A stretch of DNA of 64,000 nucleotides from Lacipirellula parvula (GTDB lineage Bacteria > Planctomycetota > Planctomycetia > Pirellulales > Lacipirellulaceae). Below the pieces are notes generated by a model, which worked only from the letters and a program-made list of their open reading frames with translations, searched no databases and was not told where the DNA came from. Positions 44,863 to 53,777 of this stretch are shown piece by piece; the first letter of the stretch is position 1, and each line of letters opens with the position of its first letter. The position numbers were made by a program, and so were the translations under genes. The stretch lies in NCBI RefSeq assembly GCF_009177095.1, contig NZ_AP021861.1, positions 1,426,001-1,490,000 on the forward strand. Reading direction: 5' to 3'.

Positions 44863-45356
44863 GAACCACGACGACACGACGGACACGACGAAAGTACGAA
44901 GGATCGAATTTATTGGGAGAGATCGTACATGATTCAACCAATTCCGGCGTCGACGGAAGAGGCGGTTTCTCGATTTCTGGATGCGGCCTTCGCTGTCCAT
45001 CGTGAGTTGGGGCTAGGGTTGCTGGAGTCTGTGTACGAAGCATGTATTTGCCATGAGCTCCAACTTTCGGGAGTTCGGGTTCAGCGGCAAGCAGCGTTAC
45101 CGGTTGTTTACCGCGGGATGCAAATTGAATCTGGCCTGCGGATTGATTTGATTGTGGAAGACGAGGTCATCGTCGAACTGAAAGCAATTGAAGCCCTACT
45201 GCCAATTCACGAAGCTCAGTTACTCACTTACTTGAAAATATCTAAGAGGCGCGTCGGACTGTTGGTTAATTTCAACGTGTCGTTGCTGAAGCAGGGCATC
45301 AAACGCATTGCCCTCTAGCTTTTGCATTTCGTCGTGTCCGTCGTGCCGTCGTGGTG
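44863..45356. mobile_element. Inverted-repeat unit carrying a GxxExxY gene
   Basis: The left arm (44863-44893) and right arm (45327-45356) are near-perfect reverse complements rich in CGTCGTG words. They enclose only the GxxExxY gene. A gene-less short version with matching arms lies at 5246-5356. The unit splits the hom-apgM-like gene run, so it looks like a later insertion. Confidence 0.82.
44929..45318 (+). CDS. GxxExxY protein (PD-(D/E)XK superfamily)
   Basis: The 129-residue protein shows the family name motif GLGLLESVYEACICHELQL (Gly-x-x-Glu-x-x-Tyr) and nuclease-fold residues LRIDLIVEDEVIVELKAIEA (Asp, then Glu-x-Lys). It ends LKISKRRVGLLVNFNVSLLK, normal for the family. No biochemical role is established for these proteins. 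It lies alone between inverted-repeat arms, in a gap between hom and an apgM-like gene. Base composition is lower in GC than its neighbours, which agrees with acquisition. Confidence 0.93.
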   Translation: MIQPIPASTEEAVSRFLDAAFAVHRELGLGLLESVYEACICHELQLSGVRVQRQAALPVVYRGMQIESGLRIDLIVEDEVIVELKAIEALLPIHEAQLLTYLKISKRRVGLLVNFNVSLLKQGIKRIAL

Positions 45357-45370
45357 AGATTTAAAGAACT

Positions 45371-46594
45371 ATGAAATACGCAATCATTATCCCCGACGGC
45401 GCCGCCGATGAACCGCAGGAATCGCTTGGCGGGAAGACTCCGCTGGAAGCGGCCCACACTCCGGCGATGGATGCGCTCGTCGCCGCCGGCGTGATCGCTC
45501 GAGCCTGCCACACGCCGAAGGTGCTGCCGGCCGGGTCGGAAGTCGGCAACATGAGCCTCTTGGGCTACGACCCGCTGAAGAACTTCACGGGCCGGGCGCC
45601 AATCGAAGCGGCTGCGCAGGGGATCGAACTCGGCGCCGAGGATTGGGCGGTTCGCTGCAATCTGGTCACGGTGGAAGACCAGACGATGCGCGACTTCACG
45701 GCCGACCATATCGGCACCGACGAAGCGACGAAGCTGCTGGCGACGATGCAGGAATACGTCACAGCCGACACTGAGTTGAGCCAAGTGCTGCATTTCGTCC
45801 CTGGCGTCAGCTATCGCAACCTGATGATCTGGCGCGGCGTCAGCAAACCGGCGCCGTTCAGCATGGAGACGCGGGCGACGCCGCCGCACGATCTCACCGA
45901 CAAGTCGATCACCGAGGACTTTCCGCGCGGCCCCGGCAGCGACGTGCTCGTCTCGCTGATGGAAAAGTCGGTCGAGCTATTCAAGGATCATCCGGTGAAC
46001 GTCGTTCGCCAGGGCTATGGAAAGCTGCCGGCGACGAACGTTTGGCTGTGGGGCCTTGGCCGGGCGCCGTCGCTGCAGCGGTTCGACCTCGCTCATGGCG
46101 TCCATGGGGCGATGATCACTGCCGTCGACCTGCTCCGTGGCTTGGCGACGCTCGTTGGCTGGAAGCGAATCGAGGTCGAAGGCGCCACCGGCTACACCGA
46201 CACCGACTATGCGGCGAAGGGCAGAGCGGCGATCGAGGCGCTCAACGACGTCGACCTCATTTGCGTGCACATTGAAGCTCCTGACGAGGCTTCCCACGAA
46301 GGCGACGTACAAGGAAAGATCAAGGCGATCGAAGAGATCGACCGCCATGTGGTCGCTCCGCTGGTTGAGGCGCTGAAGGCTCGCGGCGACTGGCGGATGA
46401 TGATCTCGCCCGATCACCCGACGTTCGTGCGGACGAAGACCCACACGCACGGCAACGTCCCCGTCGCGATGGCTGGTACGGGCATCAAGCCGGACGAGTT
46501 CACCAGCTACGGCGATACGAACGCCGCGAAGTCATCGCTCGCCTTCGACGAAGGCTGGCGGACGATGGAATGGTTTATCAAGAAAAACGTTTGA
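45371..46594 (+). CDS. ApgM-type phosphoglycerate mutase-like enzyme, possible homoserine kinase
   Basis: The 407-residue protein belongs to the alkaline-phosphatase-superfamily group annotated as cofactor-independent (archaeal-type) phosphoglycerate mutase. Motifs: IIPDGAADEPQESLGGKTPL, GSEVGNMSLLGYDP with the active Ser-region, and IEAPDEASHEGDVQGKIKAI with metal ligands, then MMISPDHPTFVRTKTHTHG. Such proteins next to hom and lysC may instead supply the missing homoserine kinase; related proteins have been proposed as such from genetics. No thrB is in the window. Glycolytic mutase activity remains the alternative. Confidence 0.85.
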   Translation: MKYAIIIPDGAADEPQESLGGKTPLEAAHTPAMDALVAAGVIARACHTPKVLPAGSEVGNMSLLGYDPLKNFTGRAPIEAAAQGIELGAEDWAVRCNLVTVEDQTMRDFTADHIGTDEATKLLATMQEYVTADTELSQVLHFVPGVSYRNLMIWRGVSKPAPFSMETRATPPHDLTDKSITEDFPRGPGSDVLVSLMEKSVELFKDHPVNVVRQGYGKLPATNVWLWGLGRAPSLQRFDLAHGVHGAMITAVDLLRGLATLVGWKRIEVEGATGYTDTDYAAKGRAAIEALNDVDLICVHIEAPDEASHEGDVQGKIKAIEEIDRHVVAPLVEALKARGDWRMMISPDHPTFVRTKTHTHGNVPVAMAGTGIKPDEFTSYGDTNAAKSSLAFDEGWRTMEWFIKKNV

Positions 46595-46618
46595 GCGGCC
46601 AAGGCCTGTGAGAATGTC

Positions 46619-46694
46619 CAAATGACGAAATCCGAATGACGAATGGGTAAGCAGCAGAGTTCATTCGTCATTCGTCATTTGGGAATTCGTCATT
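46619..46694. repeat. Inverted repeat, AATGACGAATG type
   Basis: CCAAATGACGAAATCCGAAT (46618 on) and CATTCGTCATTCGTCATTTG (46662-46681) are imperfect inverted repeats, with a further ATTCGTCATT copy at 46685. It fills the gap before lysC. Confidence 0.75.
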
Positions 46695-46737
46695 GCCCTC
46701 GCTCTAGGCGTTCAATCTCATAGGGTTTAAATAACAC

Positions 46738-48516
46738 ATGTCGCTCATCGTGCAGAAGTTCGGCGGCACCTCGGTCGCCAATAGCGAAAAGATCATGGCT
46801 GCCGCCCGCAAGGCGATTCGCGCGCAGCAGCAGGGGCATCAGGTCGTCATGGTGGTGAGCGCCATGGGCAAGCAGACCGACGTGCTCGTCGACCTCGCTC
46901 GCCAGATTACTGAGCAGCCGCCGGCGCGTGAGATGGACATGCTCCTCTCCACCGGCGAGCAAGTGAGCGTCGCGCTGATGGCGATGGCGATTCACGCCCT
47001 CGGCGGGCAAGCGGTCAGCCTCACCGGCGGCCAGATCGGCATCAAGACCGACAGCTCGCACACGAAGGCCCGTATTCAGTCGATTTCCGCCGACCGGATG
47101 AAGAAGCATCTCGATGACGGCCACATCGTCATCGCGGCCGGCTTCCAAGGGGTCGACGAAGACTACAACATCACGACGCTCGGCCGCGGCGGCAGCGATA
47201 CGACCGCCGTCGCCCTCGCCGCCGTGTTGCGGGCTGATTCGTGTGAAATCTACACCGACGTCGACGGCGTCTTCACCACCGACCCGCGGATCGTCCCCTC
47301 GGCCCGCAAGATGGAGCGGGTAAGTCACGACGAGATGCTGGAACTCGCCAGCCTCGGCGCCGGCGTCATGCACAGCCGCTCGATCGAGTTCGGCAAGAAG
47401 TTCGACGTGCCCATCCATGTGCGTAACAGTGCGAGCTTCAGCGACGAGCCGGGGTCGATCATCGGCAGCCTGCCGGAGAGCAGCGATCGCGCGGTGAGCG
47501 GTTGTGCGCTCACGAAGAACGAAGCCCGTATTTCGCTCACTGGCGTCCCCGATAAGCCGGGCACGATGCACCGCATTTTCTCGCGGCTGGCGACGGTGAA
47601 CATCGCCGTCGACATGATCGTGCAGAACATTGGCGCCGGCGGCGTCGCGGATATCGCGTTCACCGTTCTCGAGTCCGACCTGCCTGTGGCGTTGAAGACC
47701 GTCGGCGAAGCGGCCCGCGAACTTGGCGGCGAGGTGTCGCACGACGCCAACCTGTCGAAGGTGTCGGTCGTCGGACTCGGCATGGCGACGCAAACCGGCG
47801 TCGCCGACCGGATGTTCCGCGCCTTGGCCGACGCTCGCGTGAACATTCAGGCGATCAGCACCAGCCAGATCAAGATCTCGGCGCTCGTCGAACGCTCGCA
47901 GGGAATGGAAGCGCTCCGTGCGGTGCACGACGAGTTCGAACTTGAAAAGCCGCCGCAATCGCGGGCCAGCTTCGGCGAAGGCGCGACCAAGGTCGAGCGT
48001 CCCAGCCCTGTCGACGTCGTCTCGCGGTTGCAGCGGATGGAAGATCTTACCATCGACGACATTCGGCTCGATCAGACGCAGGGCCGGATTACCATTTCGC
48101 AGCTGCCTGACTCGCCCGGCATTGCGGCCGAGATCTTCGAAGCGGTCGCCGCCGAGAGCCTGCTGGTTGACATGATCGTCCAAGGCGCCGGCCGCGACGG
48201 GCAGGCGAATCTTAGCTTCACCGTGCCGCGCGACGCGGTGCTGCAAGCCGTCGGCATCGCGATGGAAGCGGCCGACCGCCTCGGTTGCGGTCCGGTGAGC
48301 AGCGACGCGACGATCGCCATCTTGAGCGTCTTCGGCGTTGGCATTCGGACGCACGTCGGCGTCGGGGCGCGGATGTTCAAGGCGCTGAGCGAGGCGGGGA
48401 TCAACGTCGAGATGATCAACACCAGCGAAGTGCGGGTGAACGTCGTCGTCGGCGCCGACAAGGGCGAAGCGGGGTTGAAGGCCCTGCGGACGGCGTTCGC
48501 GGACGTGATGGGGTAA
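46738..48516 (+). CDS. lysC: Aspartate kinase with four ACT domains
   Basis: This is the first enzyme of the aspartate family (lysine, threonine, methionine). The 592-residue protein has the kinase domain (1-about 250: VQKFGGTSVANSEKIMAAAR, GRGGSDTTAVALAAVL, DVDGVFTTDPRIV) and two tandem ACT pairs (about 262-400 and 430-592, e.g. GVPDKPGTMHRIFSRLATVN and SQLPDSPGIAAEIFEAVAAE). The common form has two ACT domains in about 400 residues; four are known in cyanobacteria and some other groups. It follows the apgM-like gene and should be feedback-regulated by lysine and threonine. Confidence 0.95.
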   Translation: MSLIVQKFGGTSVANSEKIMAAARKAIRAQQQGHQVVMVVSAMGKQTDVLVDLARQITEQPPAREMDMLLSTGEQVSVALMAMAIHALGGQAVSLTGGQIGIKTDSSHTKARIQSISADRMKKHLDDGHIVIAAGFQGVDEDYNITTLGRGGSDTTAVALAAVLRADSCEIYTDVDGVFTTDPRIVPSARKMERVSHDEMLELASLGAGVMHSRSIEFGKKFDVPIHVRNSASFSDEPGSIIGSLPESSDRAVSGCALTKNEARISLTGVPDKPGTMHRIFSRLATVNIAVDMIVQNIGAGGVADIAFTVLESDLPVALKTVGEAARELGGEVSHDANLSKVSVVGLGMATQTGVADRMFRALADARVNIQAISTSQIKISALVERSQGMEALRAVHDEFELEKPPQSRASFGEGATKVERPSPVDVVSRLQRMEDLTIDDIRLDQTQGRITISQLPDSPGIAAEIFEAVAAESLLVDMIVQGAGRDGQANLSFTVPRDAVLQAVGIAMEAADRLGCGPVSSDATIAILSVFGVGIRTHVGVGARMFKALSEAGINVEMINTSEVRVNVVVGADKGEAGLKALRTAFADVMG

Positions 48517-48538
48517 GCGTCGCCATTAGCGATGTTGT

Positions 48539-49450
48539 TTAATTCGCGTTCGGTCGCCCTTGCGCCGCGATGAGCTTTGCCAAGTCGCCGAAAGTCTGCA
48601 CTTCCTTTGGGAGCGGATCGTGAACTCGCTCCGCAATGCGGCTGATGGCAAGCATCACCAGGCCGGCTGCCGTTACGCCAAGAGCCGGGCCAAGCCAAAA
48701 AGAGGATGTATTAGGCTCCGCGTCAAAGGCTGCAAACGCTGCGAAAACGCTGACGATGAAAGTTGCAAATCCTCCGAGGCCGAATGCAACCATTCGAACG
48801 TGTTGGATGAGATTTTGAGGCCGGCACAAGCGCAGCTGTTTCACTGCTGGTAAGCGAGCGCCGGAAATCCACTCGGCCCGCGCCCACAGTTTGCAGATGC
48901 GGGTAGAACCGCCAAGAGCTCGAAGCGGCGTTGATGGGGCGTAACGGCCGTTCCTAGATTCTGGGAGCCCGCACAGCCCCAGAAAGATCCCGGCTGGTTC
49001 GCAGTGGCTTCCGAGAATGGTCACGGGTTCGAATGAAGGGACGCTTGCCTTTCTCGCCATCAGTTCGGCGAGGCACCGCACGGTGAATTGCGGGGCGACG
49101 TCACTCTTCCAGCTGCTCCAAGTTGCTTCTCGCTGTGCTTTGGTCATCGCCTTAAGCGATTTGTTTCGTAATTTCAGCCAAATGGCCCAACGATTTTCAC
49201 TCCATTCGAACTGGAAGTAGCTCGCGAGATCCGCCAGGAACTCAAGAGGGCATTCATGACTGCCGATGGCTGGCAGCATGTAGGTGATTAGCGGCTCGTC
49301 GAGCGAGAGGACGACCTCATCGCCGCAGTTCTCGGTGACGAAGGCCTGAATGCCGCGAAACGCCTGCTCGATCGTGTACTTGGTCTTGCGGCGATCGTTG
49401 GCGAGAGGCTCGAACATGCGCGGACCCTCCGACTGGTACATGCCTAACAC
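48539..49450 (-). CDS. Hypothetical protein with C-terminal membrane segments (303 aa)
   Basis: The N-terminal part (about 12-190) looks like a soluble alpha/beta domain with FLADLASYFQFEWSENRWAI; two hydrophobic helices follow (about 222-240 and 248-270). It is unrecognised. The GC content and codon use look lower than in neighbours. M1 or M12 (MFEPLANDRR) may be the start; the second is preceded by a more purine-rich sequence. It is convergent with lysC, 22 bases apart. Confidence 0.55.
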   Translation of the reverse strand: MLGMYQSEGPRMFEPLANDRRKTKYTIEQAFRGIQAFVTENCGDEVVLSLDEPLITYMLPAIGSHECPLEFLADLASYFQFEWSENRWAIWLKLRNKSLKAMTKAQREATWSSWKSDVAPQFTVRCLAELMARKASVPSFEPVTILGSHCEPAGIFLGLCGLPESRNGRYAPSTPLRALGGSTRICKLWARAEWISGARLPAVKQLRLCRPQNLIQHVRMVAFGLGGFATFIVSVFAAFAAFDAEPNTSSFWLGPALGVTAAGLVMLAISRIAERVHDPLPKEVQTFGDLAKLIAAQGRPNAN

Positions 49451-49486
49451 AGGGATGCGTTCAGCGCCTTCTATTAGCCCGGAGCG

Positions 49487-49891
49487 TCACCCGCCGTTTA
49501 CGTCGTGCAGGACGTCTTCGTTCACGAAGATCGGCAACTGCGGATCGCAGGTGACGGCCACGGCGATGGCGTCACTCGGGCGGGCGTCGATCTCGATCAG
49601 CTCGCCTTCGTGGCGCACTCGCAGGACCGCGTAATAGATGTGGTCCTTTAGTTCGTTGATGACGACGTCTTGGAACTGGCCGCCGAGCTGTTCGACGGCG
49701 CTTACCAGCAGATCGTGCGTCAGCGGCCGCGGGGACTCCTGGCGTTTGACGTGTCGATCGATGCTGTTGGCTTCGAAGAGCCCGATGAGGATCGGGAAGG
49801 TTCGCGCGCCGTCGATTTCCTTAAGGTAGATGACTTGCTCGTTGTTGATCTCGCTGATGATGATGCGAGAGAGCTCCATCGCGACGGGCAT
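49487..49891 (-). CDS. Bifunctional nuclease (BFN/DUF151) family protein
   Basis: The 134-residue protein matches DUF151: MELSRIIISEINNEQVIYLK, RTFPILIGLFEANSIDRHVK, RPLTHDLLVSAVEQLGGQFQ, and ARPSDAIAVAVTCDPQLPIF. Plant and some bacterial members show RNase and DNase activity; here activity is inferred from family only. It may be translated from M1 or M5. It precedes the hypothetical gene at 48539 on the same strand, so they could share a transcript. Confidence 0.9.
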   Translation of the reverse strand: MPVAMELSRIIISEINNEQVIYLKEIDGARTFPILIGLFEANSIDRHVKRQESPRPLTHDLLVSAVEQLGGQFQDVVINELKDHIYYAVLRVRHEGELIEIDARPSDAIAVAVTCDPQLPIFVNEDVLHDVNGG

Positions 49892-50510
49892 GGGGAGAAC
49901 GTCCTAATGTGCGGAGGTCGTCGATCGCGGCCGAGGCATGGGGCCGCTCGATGTGGGCATTATAGGAAGTTTGAAACGGCGGTGGGAAGAGTTTGTCGGG
50001 AGTCTCGGCAAGCAATTCGAACTGAGAAGCCCGAAGATTCGCCGAATCGCAGTTGTGGGACTCGCGGGATGAGGTTTGAGGCGCCTCCGGCGAGCAGCGT
50101 GAATAGGGCCGCGCGGCAGGCTGACAGGAGGCTGCCGAAAGGCGACTAATTTGATTGCAATCGAGGAGCGGCGAGTGGTATAGTAGCGATGGCTCGTTTC
50201 TGGAACACAGGGGCAAACGGGCCGTTGGAAGAGGCATGTTTGAAATCTTGTCGCGTCGCGCCGACGGCTTCTGGCCGTGGGCGGCGGCGATTCTGTTGAC
50301 GCGATCTGCGTTCCTCGGGGAATTTATTTCCACTTGCGAGGAACTGCTAGGCATTGGTCCTCCGGCAAGCCTAGGCGTCTTCGTTGATCGCGGTGGATCG
50401 GCTGACGATCTCTCTGCGCGGTCACTTTGCTCGATTTCTTTCGCGGCCAATTCGGCTGCTAGTCATTTTGAACGTTATTCAGTTCATTTAATTGCGGCGG
50501 AGGCGAGGCG
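49892..50510. other. Upstream region of the ELWxxDGT protein with a candidate promoter
   Basis: This 619-base gap has no convincing gene. A plus-strand frame at 50155-50622 overlaps the next gene and is discounted. The candidate promoter at 50155-50184 is listed separately. Confidence 0.45.
50155..50184 (+). promoter_or_regulatory. Candidate sigma-70-type promoter
   Basis: TTGCAA (50155-50160) and TATAGT (50179-50184) are 18 bases apart. They lie about 330 bases before the ELWxxDGT gene, leaving a long untranslated leader if used. Consensus match is 4-5 of 6 per box; this is a weak claim by itself. Confidence 0.35.
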
Positions 50511-53500
50511 ATGGGACGTAAAGCATGGAGAACGAATGAGTCGGCACGACTCTCGACGACGCGGAGTCAGTGGGCTCCTTGCCAACTGCAACTTGAGCGG
50601 CTCGAAGATCGGTTGGCACTAGCTGGCATGCCGGAAGTCATCGGCGACTTCCACGCTAACCTGCCGATGAGCGGGTTGAATCCGACTGCCATGGTCGAAG
50701 CCAACGGTCTGGCTTACTTCGCAGCCAAATCCGGGACGACGACGAACGCGCTGTGGAAGAGCGATGGCACTGTCGCCGGGACGATGCTGGTGCGAGACCT
50801 CTACTCGGGGAACTCGATCGAGAGTTTGACGAACGTCGGCGGAAGACTTTTTTTCGTTAGCGATCAGACGCTGTGGACGAGTGATGGGACGGCGGAAGGA
50901 ACGCAGTCGCTCGGCGTCAATTTGCGGACGCTGACTTCAGGCACCTCCGATGCCTACTTGATGACGAATGTTGGCGGGACGCTGTATTTCAACGGTTACG
51001 ATGCCCTGCATGGGAGTGAACTTTGGAGAAGCGACGGCACCGTCGCAGGAACTTCCATGGTGGCGGATCTCAACCCCAACCAAGCGAGCGGAAACCCGAC
51101 GGAGATCGTCGACGTCGGCGGCATTGCCTATTTTGCGGCTAGCGATGCAGCTGGGAGAGGTTTGTGGAAGACTAACGGCTCGCTTGCTGGCACGAGTTTG
51201 GTCGTCGGAAAGACGGCGGGCGTAAATAACGTTCTCAACCTGACAAGTTCCGGCCAGCACGTCTACTTCGCGGCTCACAGCGGGGCTATGTACCGACTAT
51301 GGCGAAGCGGCGCCGAAATCAACGGGGCGGAGCTCGTCGTTCCAGCTAGCGGCATGGGAGCGTTTACTTACACCGGTGGCTTGACCAACGTTAACGGGTC
51401 AATCTACTTCGTCGGGAATGAAACCGCGACGCTCGATGAAATCTGGCGCATCGACGGCTCGTCGAACGAGGCAAGCCTGCTGAAAGATATCCATGCCAAT
51501 TCGCCGTTCGCGCTCCCCCTGCGTCGACCGGGAATCCTCACGAACGTGGGAGGAACGCTCTATTTTACTGCCGGTGACGCCGCTCAGCAGCTTTGGAAGT
51601 CAGACGGCACTGAGGCCGGAACCGTGCCGATTGCTCAGTCGGGCATCATCGAGGACAGGCGAATCATTGGCGTTGGCGATCGTCTATTCTACCGAAGCGG
51701 TACGGCGCTCTGGACGAGCGATGGTACGGCCGCGGGAACGATCTCGTTAGGGCACCGCAACCCAAAGCTTTTGACGGCGGTAGGTTCCAGCGTGATGTTT
51801 AGCAGCGTCGGAAGCTCCGGCGCTGCTGAACTATGGCAATCCGATGGGACGCTCACTGGCACCGCGGAAATCGGTTACAGAACGCTCGCTCTACCTTACT
51901 ACGGGCCGTCGCTAGTGACTTTTCACGAGCTTGGCTACTTCAGCAAGGGAAACTCGCTATGGCGAACCGACGGTACAGCTGCGGGTACCTATTCTGCGTT
52001 CGAGATCAATCCAGGCTCGACGACCCAAATCCGGAGCCTTGTCGAAGTTGGCGATGCGCTCTACATCGGAGCTGCCAACGGTAATGACGAGTACCAACTT
52101 TGGAAGAGCGATGGCACGCCCGCGGGGACAGAGCTAGTCCACTCGATTCATGAGGTCGGCGCAGGGTTGAATGCCTCCGAATTCTATAATGTCGACGGGA
52201 CGCTCGTATTCGTTCATGCCATCGCAGGGCCGATCGTCGCGCTGCCGAACTATCGGCTATGGAGCAGTGACGGAACCGAGGCAGGGACGTTCGTCATGCG
52301 AGGGCTACCGAACTACCGAAATTACGGAGGTTCGCAAGTTCTGCTTCAGGGTAAGAAGTTGTACTTATTGTTGCCGAGCGAAGCCGAACAGCTGTGGCAG
52401 ACCGACGGAACCCAAGCGGGGACGATGCCGGTCAGACAGGCGTTGGGAGTGCCTGCAGGGGTGCAGCTAGGCATTCCAGTGCAAACTGGCGATTCGCTGG
52501 TGTTTCCCGCGAATGACGGCGTGCATGGCTGGGAGCCCTGGAGAAAAGTCGGCGCGAACTTGCCGTACCTGTTGGCGGATATCAATCCTGGTCCCTCTAA
52601 CGGCCTTTCGTACTCCGTCTCTTCTTTTAGCGTCAAGTTTTATGTCGCCGGTGAAACATTTTATTTCGGCGCCAACGACGGCGCTCACGGAAGTGAGCCA
52701 TGGCGAAGTGATGGGACGCACGCAGGAACCTACATGCTGCGAGACGTTTATCCTGGAAGCACTAGTTCGTCTCCGACGCAGTTTGTGCCTGGGGAAGAAG
52801 TGGTCTACTTCCGCACATTTGAAAGTGATCAACGGAAGGGAATGTGGACTTCCGACGGTACGCTCTTGGGCACGAGACGTGTCGAGCCATATGGTTTTTC
52901 TCGGCTCACTGGTGCCGAGCGAAGCTTCGTTTTCGACGGAATGCTCTATTTCACTGCGACCGACGTTGCACACGGTCTCGAGTTGTGGCGCAGCGATGGC
53001 GTCTCGTCGATGGAGTTCCTCGGCGACTTGGCCGTAGGCGACTCATTTGCCCGTGGATTCACAGAAATTGACGGCAAGCTGCTGTTTTTCGCAACTAACG
53101 ATCAAACGGGCATTCAGTTGTACGCTATTCGCACGGAAGCCGACGGCGGCGACTACGACGGCAATGGCATCGTCGACGGCGGCGATTTTCTGAGTTGGCA
53201 ACGGCAGTTTGGTTCGACAGCGACGCCCGCTGGGAGCGGCGCCGACGGCGATGAAGACGGCGTCGTCGGCGCGGGAGATCTCGACCTGTGGCGTGCGAAC
53301 TTCGGACTGAAAGCGCCGTTGCCTGCAACGAATCAGTCTGACGAAAAATTCGCCGCAGCGGCGTCACCCGCGCTGCCTAGCGTTAACGTCGAAACTGCTG
53401 CGATTATTTTCGCAGATCTTGAAGAAGTCCGGCCGACGGAGTCCTCGGCAGCGAACGCTACGATTGGCGAGCGAGCTGAATCAATTCGCGGAGCAAGTTC

Positions 53501-53777
53501 GTGGGCTGATCGCAACATGCGTCCGCTCGATGTGGCGCCGCACATCCATCAAAAGGATGAGGACGATCGGCGGTCACTGTGGTTGAAACGGAACCAAATC
53601 GCCACGACGGCGGCGAAGCGCGTCGCGCTGCTAAACCTCGCCTTTGCAGACCCTGCGCGAGACGTGGCTCCTATAAGACCGCCCGTTAAGATTGTGGCAG
53701 CGGCGAGCTTCGATGATCTCGACGATCGTTCGTCTAGCGCGATTGCGCTGGAAGAGACGGAGTTTTGGCGAGAGTAA
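50511..53777 (+). CDS. Secreted ELWxxDGT-repeat protein with dockerin-like segment
   Basis: The 1088-residue protein starts with the planctomycetal extracellular signal (QLQLERLEDRLALAG, about 26-40) and then has about 17 repeats of about 50 residues with the signature LW.SDGT.AGT (for example LWKSDGTVAGT). These probably fold as a beta-propeller or solenoid. Near residue 880-930 a dockerin-like pair follows (DYDGNGIVDGGDFLSWQRQF and DEDGVVGAGDLDLWRANFG). The last 150 residues are Ala/Ser-rich. A strong GGAGGCGAGG site precedes the ATG. Surface protein, ligand unknown. Confidence 0.9.
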   Translation: MGRKAWRTNESARLSTTRSQWAPCQLQLERLEDRLALAGMPEVIGDFHANLPMSGLNPTAMVEANGLAYFAAKSGTTTNALWKSDGTVAGTMLVRDLYSGNSIESLTNVGGRLFFVSDQTLWTSDGTAEGTQSLGVNLRTLTSGTSDAYLMTNVGGTLYFNGYDALHGSELWRSDGTVAGTSMVADLNPNQASGNPTEIVDVGGIAYFAASDAAGRGLWKTNGSLAGTSLVVGKTAGVNNVLNLTSSGQHVYFAAHSGAMYRLWRSGAEINGAELVVPASGMGAFTYTGGLTNVNGSIYFVGNETATLDEIWRIDGSSNEASLLKDIHANSPFALPLRRPGILTNVGGTLYFTAGDAAQQLWKSDGTEAGTVPIAQSGIIEDRRIIGVGDRLFYRSGTALWTSDGTAAGTISLGHRNPKLLTAVGSSVMFSSVGSSGAAELWQSDGTLTGTAEIGYRTLALPYYGPSLVTFHELGYFSKGNSLWRTDGTAAGTYSAFEINPGSTTQIRSLVEVGDALYIGAANGNDEYQLWKSDGTPAGTELVHSIHEVGAGLNASEFYNVDGTLVFVHAIAGPIVALPNYRLWSSDGTEAGTFVMRGLPNYRNYGGSQVLLQGKKLYLLLPSEAEQLWQTDGTQAGTMPVRQALGVPAGVQLGIPVQTGDSLVFPANDGVHGWEPWRKVGANLPYLLADINPGPSNGLSYSVSSFSVKFYVAGETFYFGANDGAHGSEPWRSDGTHAGTYMLRDVYPGSTSSSPTQFVPGEEVVYFRTFESDQRKGMWTSDGTLLGTRRVEPYGFSRLTGAERSFVFDGMLYFTATDVAHGLELWRSDGVSSMEFLGDLAVGDSFARGFTEIDGKLLFFATNDQTGIQLYAIRTEADGGDYDGNGIVDGGDFLSWQRQFGSTATPAGSGADGDEDGVVGAGDLDLWRANFGLKAPLPATNQSDEKFAAAASPALPSVNVETAAIIFADLEEVRPTESSAANATIGERAESIRGASSWADRNMRPLDVAPHIHQKDEDDRRSLWLKRNQIATTAAKRVALLNLAFADPARDVAPIRPPVKIVAAASFDDLDDRSSSAIALEETEFWRE

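Noticed and set aside
46690-48354. 554-codon minus-strand frame
   Set aside because: Antisense to lysC, which has full-length family similarity; composition is typical of a GC-rich shadow frame.
49017-49040. GGTTCGAATG-like T-loop sequence suggesting a tRNA
   Set aside because: No acceptor stem, anticodon arm or D arm can be drawn around it, and it lies in an open coding frame.
50155-50622. 155-codon frame before the ELWxxDGT gene, with a possible start at 50236
   Set aside because: It overlaps the start of a well-supported gene in another frame and has no recognisable domain; a weak GAAGAGG site at 50236 is the only support.
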